DNA of 64,000 nt, taken from NCBI RefSeq assembly GCF_042661025.1, contig NZ_JBHSWH010000001.1, positions 2,914,001 to 2,978,000 on the forward strand, given 5' to 3'. The DNA is from Flexivirga alba (lineage in GTDB: Bacteria; Actinomycetota; Actinomycetes; Actinomycetales; Dermatophilaceae). The notes under the pieces were generated by a model that saw only the letters and a list, made by a program, of their open reading frames with translations, made no database searches and had not been told where the DNA came from. Positions 9,462-16,782 of this stretch are shown here, one piece after another. Position 1 is the first letter of the stretch; every line of letters starts with the position of its first letter. A program made the position numbers and the translations under genes.

Positions 9462-9782
9462 ATGCGGCACCTGGCGTATGCCGCGGTGCTGGTCGTCTGC
9501 TTGGCGGCGACGGTGCCGTTGGTGCCTGTGTTCGGCCTGACCCGGATGCGCCGGTTGCCTGTGCTGTTCGCCACGATCACCTGCGCTGCAACACCATTCG
9601 TGATCTGGGACCTGTGGGCCACGCATGCCGGGCAATGGCACTTCGACGGTGGGCAGGTACTGGGCGTTCGGCTGTTCGGGTTGCCGTTGGAGGAGTGGGC
9701 GTTCTTCGTCGTCATACCCTTCGCCGGAATCGCGAGTTATGAGGCCGTCGGCAGCTTGTTGCAACGGCGGCGCGGTCGATGA
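9462..9782 (+). CDS. crtYc: Lycopene cyclase domain protein, first subunit
   Basis: Three-helix membrane protein of 106 residues with the heterodimeric lycopene cyclase signature (IWDLWATHAGQWHFD, FGLPLEEWAFFVVIPF). Together with the next gene it forms the cyclase that closes the rings of lycopene in actinobacteria. It starts four bases after the upstream gene and overlaps crtYd by ATGA (9779-9782), so the two are translationally coupled. Sequence alone does not separate beta-cyclase (CrtYc/Yd) from C50 epsilon/gamma types (CrtYe/Yf). No crtEb is in the window, which slightly favours the C40 type. Confidence 0.88.
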   Translation: MRHLAYAAVLVVCLAATVPLVPVFGLTRMRRLPVLFATITCAATPFVIWDLWATHAGQWHFDGGQVLGVRLFGLPLEEWAFFVVIPFAGIASYEAVGSLLQRRRGR

Positions 9783-10120
9783 CCTACACCGTGCTGGCAC
9801 TCATCGCGGTGCCCGTGGCGCTCGCCGTCGACCTGCTGGTCGTGCGCACCCGCGTCGTGCTGACACTGCAGTGGTGGATCGCCTACGCGATCACGCTGGT
9901 GGGGCAGCTGGCGGTGAACGGCTGGCTCACCGGCCGGCGCATCGTAACGTATGACGGATCGGCCATCCTCGGCTCGAATCACGAACGTTTCGTGGGGGAT
10001 TGGCGGATCTGCTACGCGCCGATCGAAGACATCGGCTTCGGGTTCGCGCTGGTGCTGCTCACCATCGTGTCGTGGCGCTGGTGGAGCTCCAGGGGCGCCC
10101 ACCTGCCAGCGAACGACTGA
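9779..10120 (+). CDS. crtYd: Lycopene cyclase domain protein, second subunit
   Basis: Second half of the split cyclase, 113 residues, three hydrophobic helices and the conserved stretch FVGDWRICYAPIEDIGFGF. Starts inside the crtYc stop. Its last 62 bases overlap the 3' end of crtB on the other strand (10059-10120), so the two transcripts are complementary there. Confidence 0.88.
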   Translation: MTYTVLALIAVPVALAVDLLVVRTRVVLTLQWWIAYAITLVGQLAVNGWLTGRRIVTYDGSAILGSNHERFVGDWRICYAPIEDIGFGFALVLLTIVSWRWWSSRGAHLPAND

Positions 10121-10955
10121 GGACGGTGGCACGCCGTGCCGCTGGGACGATCGTGCGGCCTCGACATACCTCGAAGTCGCGTCGCTCGATCTCTCGCAGG
10201 ATCTCGCTGTAGAGGCCGAAAGCGGCTCGTAGGCAAGGCCGGACGACCGGGTCGACCTCAGCGAGGCCGGGCTGTGCGGCGTCATACAGGGTGCGGGCGC
10301 GGGAGATCTCGAGCTGCACCAAATGGCGCAGTGCCGGGCTGCTCGTGCCGGTCGCGATGCACGCGCCGAGCTCGTCCTCGGTGCACCCGACGGCGCGAAA
10401 GTCCTGCAACGGCAGGTAGATCCGACCGCGTTGCCAGTCCTCGGCAATATCGCGGATGAAGTTGGTCAGCTGGAATGCTTCGCCGAGAGCCGCAGCGTAG
10501 GGCAGGCCGGCCGCACCACTGCCGAGGATCGGCGCGGTCATCTCGCCGATCGCGGCGGCACTGCCGCGCATGTAACTGCGCAGGTCATCCCAGGTGGCAT
10601 AACGGGTCGTCGTCAGATCACGGCGCATCGACTCGAAGAACTCCTCGAAGAGCCGGCCCGGTATCGCGAACTCCCGCACTGTATGGCGCAGCGCGCGCAG
10701 CACGGGATCGGACGACTCGCAATCTCCAGATATGGCGGTCGCCACCTCGGATTCCCACTCGCGCAACGCATTTGACGGATCAGTGCCGACCGCCGGAGCA
10801 TCCACCAGGTCGTCGCTGCGCCGGGCCACGGCATACAGGGCCCAGACGTGGGGGCGACGACCTGGTGGCAGGAGGCTCGTCGCGCGGTAGAACGACCGGC
10901 CGTGCAGAGCGTTGATGTCGCGGCACGTCCGATAGGCGGCGCTCAGCTCATCCAT
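10059..10955 (-). CDS. crtB: Phytoene synthase
   Basis: Joins two geranylgeranyl diphosphates to phytoene. Asp-rich motifs are RRSDDLVDAPA (about residue 50) and FIRDIAEDWQRGRIYLP (about residue 165), the squalene/phytoene synthase signature. The ATG at 10955 is chosen: it starts MDELSAAYRTCRDI, as family members do, and lies within the crtI stop (8-base overlap). An upstream in-frame extension to 11015 would lie wholly inside crtI. The C-terminal ~35 residues run past the usual end and over crtYd, so the C-terminus looks extended. Confidence 0.92.
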   Translation of the reverse strand: MDELSAAYRTCRDINALHGRSFYRATSLLPPGRRPHVWALYAVARRSDDLVDAPAVGTDPSNALREWESEVATAISGDCESSDPVLRALRHTVREFAIPGRLFEEFFESMRRDLTTTRYATWDDLRSYMRGSAAAIGEMTAPILGSGAAGLPYAAALGEAFQLTNFIRDIAEDWQRGRIYLPLQDFRAVGCTEDELGACIATGTSSPALRHLVQLEISRARTLYDAAQPGLAEVDPVVRPCLRAAFGLYSEILREIERRDFEVCRGRTIVPAARRATVLSRSLAGGRPWSSTSATTRW

Positions 10956-12438
10956 GCCTGGTGAAGCGCCTCTGCCCAAGACCGGCCAGCACCCGCTCGG
11001 CGGCCAGTCGACCACTGATCAGCACCATCGGCACGCCGACACCTGGCGTCGTGCCGGATCCGGCGAGCACGAGCCGCGGACCGATCACGTTGGGCTGGCG
11101 GAACGGCCCGCTCTGCCGGAAGGTATGCGCGCTGGAAAATGGTGTGCCCCAAGGCATTCCGCGATCCTCCCAGTCCTGCGGCGTGATCAGGTGTTCCCCG
11201 ACGAGGTCGTTGACCGGGTAGCCGGCCACGGTCAGGGAGCGCAGCATGTGGGCCCGGTAAGCGCCGCGCAGGTCGTGCCAGTCCACGTCAGCGCCGCTGC
11301 CGTGACGCGCCGGTGCGGGGAAGAGCGCGTAGAGGACGTCGGACCCGGCCGGGGCGAGCGTCGGGTCGGTCCGGGTCGGCACTGACACCAGGAAGCTGGG
11401 GTCGCGCATCGGTCGGCCGCTGGTGATGTCGTCCATCGCACCGCGCAGTGATGTCCCAAAATGCAGATGATGGTGCCCCGCGCCGGACAGGCCGGCAGGC
11501 ACTCCTGCAGCGAGCAGCACGCAGCTGGGTGCGGGGGTCGTGTCCGGGCGGAGGACGTCCGGGTCGGCCAACAGCGTTGCGGCACGGCCTGGTTCGCAGG
11601 TCAGCACGACTGCGTCGGCGTCATACGCCGCCTGGTCGGTGTGGATCTCATAACCGTCTCCGGCCGCCCGGACGGCGTCGACCGGCTCGCCGAACCGGAA
11701 CTCGACATCGTGTGCTCGGGCGACGTCGACCATCGCACGGACGATCGCATGCATGCCCCCGACCGGATAGGTGACGCCGTGCACCAGGTCCATCGCGCTG
11801 ACGACGGCGAACATGCCGCGAGCTCGGTGTGGTGGCACTCCGACATACAACGCTTGGAAGCTGAACGCCTGCCGGAGCCGCTCGTCGTGGAAGAACGAGG
11901 CGATCAGCCGGTCCATGCGTCCGAACCCTCGCAGCGCGGCGAGACGCGGCAGGGCAGGGCGGATCAGCGAATGCACACCGTCCAGGTTGCGATCGATGAA
12001 ATGAGGGAGCTCCACGTCATACAACCGCTGGACGTGTCGGACGAACCTGTCGTAACCCGCGGCGTCCCGCTCGCCGGCCAGCTCCCGTATGGCGTCGTGC
12101 ATGCGCTGCGGATCGGTGTGCATCGACAGGCTGCTGCCGTCCGCAAAATGTGCGACGTATGCCGGGTCGAGGTCGACGAGCGTCAGGTGGTCCTCGAGCG
12201 TCTCACCGACGGCGGCGAATGCCCTTGCCAGTTGGTCGGTTTCGGTGAGGACAGTCGGCCCGAGGTCGAGACGGTAGCCGTCGACCGTCACATCGGGGCA
12301 GCGTCCGCCGGCAGTTGATTCGGCCTCCAGGACGGTGACCTCGACCCCCGCGCCACGCAGGTGCAACGCTGTCGAGAGCCCGGCAAGACCGGCGCCGACC
12401 ACGACCGCGGTTCGCGGTTCGCCGGGCCCCGGAATCAC
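10948..12438 (-). CDS. crtI: Phytoene desaturase
   Basis: FAD enzyme that desaturates phytoene toward lycopene. The Rossmann motif VVVGAGLAGLSTALHL opens the protein. GGRCPDVTVDGYRLDLGPTVLT and the C-terminal FAD segment with PGVGVPMVLISGRLAAERVL are typical. Length of 496 residues is normal. The GTG start overlaps the crtE stop (GTGA, 12435-12438) and crtB follows with another overlap, so crtE-crtI-crtB is one translationally coupled operon. The number of desaturation steps cannot be told from sequence. Confidence 0.93.
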   Translation of the reverse strand: MIPGPGEPRTAVVVGAGLAGLSTALHLRGAGVEVTVLEAESTAGGRCPDVTVDGYRLDLGPTVLTETDQLARAFAAVGETLEDHLTLVDLDPAYVAHFADGSSLSMHTDPQRMHDAIRELAGERDAAGYDRFVRHVQRLYDVELPHFIDRNLDGVHSLIRPALPRLAALRGFGRMDRLIASFFHDERLRQAFSFQALYVGVPPHRARGMFAVVSAMDLVHGVTYPVGGMHAIVRAMVDVARAHDVEFRFGEPVDAVRAAGDGYEIHTDQAAYDADAVVLTCEPGRAATLLADPDVLRPDTTPAPSCVLLAAGVPAGLSGAGHHHLHFGTSLRGAMDDITSGRPMRDPSFLVSVPTRTDPTLAPAGSDVLYALFPAPARHGSGADVDWHDLRGAYRAHMLRSLTVAGYPVNDLVGEHLITPQDWEDRGMPWGTPFSSAHTFRQSGPFRQPNVIGPRLVLAGSGTTPGVGVPMVLISGRLAAERVLAGLGQRRFTRHG

Positions 12439-13514
12439 GAGGAGCGTGCCGTGGAGATGTCGATCAGGTCGAGCAGCGCGTCTCGGCCCTCGTCAGTCAG
12501 CTGGGCGGTGTCCAGGGCGGTCCGGGCAGCATCTGCCTGGGCGGCGATGAGCTTCTCGGTCTGGTCGACGGCTCCGGTCCGCACACACTTCTCGCGCAAC
12601 CACACCACGTCATCGGGGGCGATCTGCGGGTCGCCGAAGACAGCCCGGAAACGCCCAAGATCCATCGGATTCATGCCCTGCAGCGCATAGGCGATGAGCA
12701 CTGTCCGCTTGCCCTCGCGCAGGTCGTCACCGGCCGGCTTGCCGGTCTGCTCGGGATCGCCGAAGACGCCCAGGAGGTCGTCGCGCAGCTGGAACGCCTC
12801 CCCGAGCGCGAGACCGTAATCGGACAACGCGGACAGCGTGGCGTCGTCCGCCCCCGCGCAGGTCGCTCCGATCAACACTGGGTGCTCGATCGTGTATTTC
12901 GCACTCTTGAAGCGAATCACCTTGCGAGCCCGGCTGATTCGCTCCTCCGTCGGCACGTTGTCCCAGGTCTGTGCGGCCTCGATGACGTCGAGGTACTGCC
13001 CGCCCATCAGCTGCGTGCGCATGGTGTTCAGGACTCGTCGCCCTCGTGCCAACCCCTCGGCGGGTAGCCCACTGGTCGAGTAGATCTCGTCAGTCCAGTT
13101 GAGGCACAGGTCGCCGGCCAGGATCGCACCGGCCTCGCCGAAGCGCCCTGGATCGCCGGCAAGTCCGCGCTCGCTGTGTATGTCGGCAAGGCGGCGGTGT
13201 GCCGACGGCATACCGCGCCGCACGTCGGAGTCGTCCATGACGTCGTCGTGCAGTAATGCCGCGGCCTGAAAGACCTCGAGGGACATCGCTGCGCGCACCA
13301 GTGCGGCGCTTTCCGGGCCACCGGCCGCCCGGTAACCCCAGTAGAAGAAGCCCGCGCGCAGCCGCTTTCCGCCGCTCAGCAGCGCGAAGACGGCGTCCAG
13401 CAGGTCGGCCATGTCCGGCCCGAGTGGTGCCAGGATCCCTGCTTGGGTCCGGCGCTCCTCATCGAGCGCGTGCTGGACGCGGGCTCGCAGGTCGTCGAGG
13501 TCGGCGGTGGGCAA
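12435..13514 (-). CDS. crtE: Polyprenyl (geranylgeranyl) diphosphate synthase
   Basis: Isoprenyl diphosphate synthase supplying C20 precursor to CrtB. First Asp-rich motif LLHDDVMDDSDVRRG and second LRDDLLGVFGDPEQTGKPAGDD are both intact, with GGKRLRAGFFYWGY upstream. The reading frame stays open back to 13916, across metF on the other strand. The TTG at 13514 is preferred because GGAAGGA lies seven bases upstream and it gives a 359-residue protein of normal size. It is the position of idsA2 (Rv2173) in M. tuberculosis, where it also faces the metF-like gene. Confidence 0.92.
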   Translation of the reverse strand: MPTADLDDLRARVQHALDEERRTQAGILAPLGPDMADLLDAVFALLSGGKRLRAGFFYWGYRAAGGPESAALVRAAMSLEVFQAAALLHDDVMDDSDVRRGMPSAHRRLADIHSERGLAGDPGRFGEAGAILAGDLCLNWTDEIYSTSGLPAEGLARGRRVLNTMRTQLMGGQYLDVIEAAQTWDNVPTEERISRARKVIRFKSAKYTIEHPVLIGATCAGADDATLSALSDYGLALGEAFQLRDDLLGVFGDPEQTGKPAGDDLREGKRTVLIAYALQGMNPMDLGRFRAVFGDPQIAPDDVVWLREKCVRTGAVDQTEKLIAAQADAARTALDTAQLTDEGRDALLDLIDISTARSS

Positions 13515-13568
13515 GAGACTGTCCTTCCGAATGGTGATCGAGTTGAGCGTAGTCGCCGAGTCGGTCCG

Positions 13569-13574
13569 TAGGCT
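13569..13574 (+). promoter_or_regulatory. -10 box of leaderless metF
   Basis: TAGGCT seven bases before the ATG; no Shine-Dalgarno. Confidence 0.5.
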
Positions 13575-13581
13575 GGGCGGC

Positions 13582-14487
13582 ATGACGATGCGGACCGACA
13601 AGTCCGGGCGCCCGATTCCCGAGCTGCTGGCGGAGGACGGCCCGAGCTTCAGTTTCGAGTTCATGCCGCCCCGCAGCGAGCGGGCCGAAGCGGTGCTCTG
13701 GAACTCCGTGCGGCGCTTGGAACAGCTGCACCCGACGTTCGTGTCAGTGACGTATGGCGCCGGCGGCTCCACCCGTGACCGGACCGTGCGGATCACCGGG
13801 CGGATCGAGCAGGAGACGACGCTGCGCACGATGGCGCACCTCACCTGCGTGGGGTCGTCGGTCGCTGAGTTGCGCCGCGTGGTGGGGGAGTACGCCTCCG
13901 TCGGAATCGGCAACATCCTCGCGCTGCGTGGTGACCCTCCGGGAGGACCTGCTGCCCCCTGGATCGCGCATCCGGAGGGGCTGGATCATGCCGACAAGCT
14001 GGTGTCCCTCGTCCGCTCGCTCGGAGACTTCACCGTCGGCGTCGCGGCGTTTCCCGACAAGCATCCGGAGTCGGCGTCCCTGGACGACGAAGCGGACGCA
14101 CTGGCCCGCAAGGCTGACGCGGGCGCGGCATTCGCGATCACCCAGATGATCACTGACGTCGACGCCTACTTGCGACTGCGCGACCTGGTCGATGCGCGCG
14201 GCTGCGTCATGCCGGTCATCCCGGGCTTGTTGCCGGTGACTGCGGTCGGGCAACTGCAGCGCTTGACCGAGCTCAACGGGCAGCCGCTCGCCACCGACGT
14301 GGTCTCCCGGATCGAGGCTGCCGGCGACGACCTTGAGGCCGTCCGACGGACCGGCATCGCCATCTGTACCGAGCACTCGGCGCGGTTGCTCCGCGAAGGC
14401 GCTCCGGGGCTGCACTTCATGACGATGAACAAGTCGACCGCGACCCTGGAGGTCTTCGCCAACCTGCGGCAGAGCAGCCTCGTCTGA
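13582..14487 (+). CDS. metF: Methylenetetrahydrofolate reductase
   Basis: Flavoprotein reducing 5,10-methylene-THF to 5-methyl-THF for methionine synthesis. The TIM-barrel shows FSFEFMPPRSERAEAVLW, SVTYGAGGSTRD, LTCVGSS, NILALRGDPPGG, AFPDKHPES and FAITQMITDVDAY, covering folate and FAD sites. Length of 301 residues is normal for MetF. The ATG at 13582 is 7 bases after a TAGGCT box and has no ribosome binding site. It is divergent from crtE and corresponds to Rv2172c in the mycobacterial order. Confidence 0.93.
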   Translation: MTMRTDKSGRPIPELLAEDGPSFSFEFMPPRSERAEAVLWNSVRRLEQLHPTFVSVTYGAGGSTRDRTVRITGRIEQETTLRTMAHLTCVGSSVAELRRVVGEYASVGIGNILALRGDPPGGPAAPWIAHPEGLDHADKLVSLVRSLGDFTVGVAAFPDKHPESASLDDEADALARKADAGAAFAITQMITDVDAYLRLRDLVDARGCVMPVIPGLLPVTAVGQLQRLTELNGQPLATDVVSRIEAAGDDLEAVRRTGIAICTEHSARLLREGAPGLHFMTMNKSTATLEVFANLRQSSLV

Positions 14488-14525
14488 GGCCAGTTGCCGG
14501 CCGACGTCGCTCGAACGGGTGCCTT

Positions 14526-14600
14526 GAGGCTTGTTCTGCGTTGGCGTTGCGAGTCGCAAGCTCCCTGCAACGCCAACGCATCTCAAGCTTCCTGTGCCTG
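14526..14600 (+). repeat. Dispersed hairpin repeat, copy 2
   Basis: Perfect-stem copy of the element at 7926. GAGGCTTG (14526-14533) pairs with 14584-14591, and the 13-base arm 14538-14550 pairs exactly with 14567-14579 around a 16-base loop. It begins 38 bases after the metF stop and may serve as its terminator. Confidence 0.82.
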
Positions 14601-14643
14601 TCCAGAACTTCATTGTCGGTGGCTGGGGTTAACCTCGTTCACA

Positions 14644-14659
14644 TCGAACAAAGGTTCGA
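14644..14659 (+). promoter_or_regulatory. LexA (SOS) box
   Basis: TCGAAC-AAAG-GTTCGA is a perfect match to the actinobacterial LexA consensus TCGAACN4GTTCGA. The symmetry extends outward to nine-base arms (14641-14662). It lies 22 bases before the HEPN gene start, placed to block its transcription until DNA damage. Confidence 0.85.
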
Positions 14660-14681
14660 TGTTTCGTCGCGAGGAGGCCGC

Positions 14682-15125
14682 ATGCGCTCACCAGTTCAGT
14701 CCAAGTTCCCGACCCCGGTAGCCGGCACTGTGCTGGACCTGGTCGACCGCACCCGGATCGGCCTGCTGCAGGCCTGCCACGCCGAGACGGCGGATGAGCG
14801 CTACCAGCTCGCACACCTGGCCGCACTGCGCGCCGCGGCCGCCGTGTTGGCCGCGGATGCGCGCCGTTCGCCGGGGTCCGGCCCGCGGAACGTCTGGACC
14901 GTGCTGCCGTCGGTCGCACCGGAGCTGGCCGAGTGGGCGCAGTTCTTCGAGGGCACGGCGCGCCGGCGCAGTCAGCTGGACCGCGGCGCAGTCGCGGTCT
15001 CGACGCGTGAAGCTGACGACCTGGTGCGCCAGGTGGAGACTTTCCTCGAGTTGGTGCTGGTGCATCTCGGGTTGCCGATGGGTGACTCGTTCACCGCGTG
15101 CGTCGCTCCGACCGGTGGTGGGTGA
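14682..15125 (+). CDS. SAV_6107-type HEPN domain protein, SOS-controlled
   Basis: All-alpha protein of 147 residues similar to the SAV_6107-type HEPN family of actinobacteria (DLVDRTRIGLLQACHAETADERYQLAHLAALRAAAAVLA, split here as helices about residues 20-55). From memory this family is linked to DNA polymerase IV loci and suspected in DNA repair; I cannot confirm it here. The ATG at 14682 follows GAGGAGG, and a perfect LexA box lies upstream. No dinB is next to it in this window. A catalytic RX4-6H HEPN ribonuclease motif is not evident. Confidence 0.78.
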   Translation: MRSPVQSKFPTPVAGTVLDLVDRTRIGLLQACHAETADERYQLAHLAALRAAAAVLAADARRSPGSGPRNVWTVLPSVAPELAEWAQFFEGTARRRSQLDRGAVAVSTREADDLVRQVETFLELVLVHLGLPMGDSFTACVAPTGGG

Positions 15126-15270
15126 CGGTCCGGTAATAGTTGGCAACTCCCGCACCGTGGCGCGCCCGACTTGTTTAGGCTGGCGCGAAGACAACGGGTC
15201 CGCAGTGCTGATCTGTCCGTCCGGGGCCGTGGGCCAACCGTTTCGATCGACCGGTTTCGGTCACTGGGAC

Positions 15271-15284
15271 GGTAGGCACCTACC
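15271..15284 (+). promoter_or_regulatory. Palindrome before DUF3040 gene with -10 box at 15304
   Basis: GGTAGG-CA-CCTACC is a perfect 14-base dyad, followed by another GGTAG. TATCCT at 15304-15309 is a plausible -10 box, which places the dyad over the -35 region. Operator function is inferred. Confidence 0.35.
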
Positions 15285-15387
15285 ACTAGGTAGCGCGACG
15301 AACTATCCTGGAGGAGAGATCAGTCGGGGATCAGCCGGCGGTATCGGTAGTCGCGTGGTGACGACCGAAGGACATTGGGAGGTCAAC

Positions 15388-15783
15388 GTGCCACTTTCAG
15401 AGCACGAGCAGCGCCTGCTTGACCAAATGGAGCAGGCGCTCAAGGTGGAGGACCCCAAGTTTGCGTCTCACATGGTCGCCCATCCGGGCCGCAGTCGCCT
15501 TCGGCGACGTATTGCGATCGGCGTCTGTGGCGTCGTGGTGGGACTTGCACTGGTCATCGTCGGTATGACGATGGCCCAAATATGGCTCGGCGTGGTCGGA
15601 TTCGCGGTGATGGTCGCGGCCGGCGCCTACGCCTTCAAACCGGGTCACCAGCGCGAGCTCGGAACCGTGCAGGACGATGGATCGGTCACTGCCGCGCATC
15701 CCAGGCGGCAGACCCGGACCAATGGCAGCTTCATGCAGCGTCTTGAAGAGCGCTGGGACCGGCGGCGCGGCCAGGGCTGGTAG
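15388..15783 (+). CDS. DUF3040 membrane protein
   Basis: Actinobacterial protein of 131 residues beginning MPLSEHEQRLLDQMEQALKVEDPKFA, the DUF3040 hallmark. Two adjacent hydrophobic helices (about 45-65 and 70-88) and a basic C-terminal tail follow. The GTG at 15388 has GGGAGG five bases upstream; the longer open frame back to 14794 is a shadow of the HEPN gene. In many actinobacteria this gene stands just before mraZ and the cell-division cluster, but here a different set of genes follows. Function unknown. Confidence 0.85.
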   Translation: MPLSEHEQRLLDQMEQALKVEDPKFASHMVAHPGRSRLRRRIAIGVCGVVVGLALVIVGMTMAQIWLGVVGFAVMVAAGAYAFKPGHQRELGTVQDDGSVTAAHPRRQTRTNGSFMQRLEERWDRRRGQGW

Positions 15784-15800
15784 GCCCGCACCGGAATCGG

Positions 15801-16280
15801 TCAGGTGAGCAGGACTCCGGCCACCCAGATCCACGACACCAGTACCGCGGCCGCGAGTTCGATGCCGATGCTGGTCAAGATCGCACGGACCGCGGCTTTG
15901 GTGGCTGCCCAGGCGCGCTGAGAGTCTCGTAGGCGAACTTCCTCGGCCAGGAAGACGCCGACCGGAAACCCGATGAACATCCCGACATACGGGATGACGA
16001 AGAAACCGACGACCGCGCCGATGAGTCCCGCCAGCTTGGCGAAGCCGGGCACTCCGGCCGCCTTGAGGCGTCGGTTCGGCACCAGGAACTGCACCACCCA
16101 GCCGACCGCGGCGACCACGACGCAGCAGCCGAAGACCGTCCACGACGTGCCGGTATTGACGTTCCACGCCCACAACAGGACGCCTGCGAGGCACAAGAGA
16201 AGTCCGGGCAGCACGGGGACGATCAGCCCCAGGATCCCGAGGGTGATCATCGCCCCGGCCACGACGGTCACAGCGTCCAC
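15801..16280 (-). CDS. DUF456 membrane protein
   Basis: 159-residue hydrophobic protein with four to five helices and the glycine-rich DUF456 repeats (GLIVPVLPGLLLCLAG, GLIGAVVGFFVIPYVGMFIGFPVG). It begins at GTG 16280, six bases after a TAGGTT box (16287-16292), so it is probably leaderless. It ends 17 bases from DUF3040 in a convergent arrangement. Function unknown. Confidence 0.83.
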   Translation of the reverse strand: MDAVTVVAGAMITLGILGLIVPVLPGLLLCLAGVLLWAWNVNTGTSWTVFGCCVVVAAVGWVVQFLVPNRRLKAAGVPGFAKLAGLIGAVVGFFVIPYVGMFIGFPVGVFLAEEVRLRDSQRAWAATKAAVRAILTSIGIELAAAVLVSWIWVAGVLLT

Positions 16281-16305
16281 GACATGAACCTAGCGCCCGG
16301 GCAGA

Positions 16306-16339
16306 CGAAGACGGCGCACCATTCGGTGCGCCGTCTTCG
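16306..16339 (-). terminator. Strong hairpin terminator
   Basis: Perfect 15-base stem (16306-16320 with 16325-16339) and a four-base loop, no T-tract, of the kind common in high-GC actinobacteria. It lies just after the DUF7455 stop and upstream of DUF456. Confidence 0.75.
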
Positions 16340-16357
16340 GGTGGTAGTAGGTCGGGA

Positions 16358-16573
16358 TCACACTTCGATCGTGGACTCGCTGTGCAGGCGATCGGTCTCG
16401 TCAATCACTTCGTCAGCGATCTCGCGCAGCTTGTCCAGGTGCTCACGGCCGTGGTGCGCGCAGAAGAGCAGATCCTGGTCGGAGCTGAGGCGAGCCCGGA
16501 TGAAGGCCTGGGCGCCGCAGCGGTCGCAGCGATCGGATGCGGTCAGGGTGGTGGGGGCAACTGCTGTAGTCAC
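16358..16573 (-). CDS. DUF7455-type small zinc-ribbon-like protein
   Basis: Protein of 71 residues with CDRCGAQAF and FCAHHGREH, a Cys/Cys...Cys/His set that probably holds a metal. This matches a small conserved actinobacterial family usually found near gyrase-type topoisomerase genes; here parE is close by. The frame is open from TTG 16639 and has an ATG at 16582. GTG 16573 is preferred because GAGAGG lies nine bases upstream and family members start with MTTAV-like residues. Followed by a strong terminator. Confidence 0.78.
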   Translation of the reverse strand: MTTAVAPTTLTASDRCDRCGAQAFIRARLSSDQDLLFCAHHGREHLDKLREIADEVIDETDRLHSESTIEV

Positions 16574-16782
16574 GGTAATCATCCTCTCGTTGCGGGTTCC
16601 TCCCGGTCGCCCGGGGGTTTCCGTCGTCGAAGTAGTCAACAGTCAATCACGCGAAGGGATTCCCGTCGAAACATATCCCCGGCGTGTGTCGTGCTTCACA
16701 CTTTTGTGACCTTTGGGCGATCTTGACCATTTCGACGATCGGCGGGCGTTCTGAGTTCCGGGCCGGCGCTGTCGTTCATGCC

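Noticed and set aside
16696..16709. TCACA-CTTT-TGTGA resembling a CRP site
   Set aside because: The half-sites are in the wrong order and spacing for CRP/GlxR (TGTGA-N6-TCACA).
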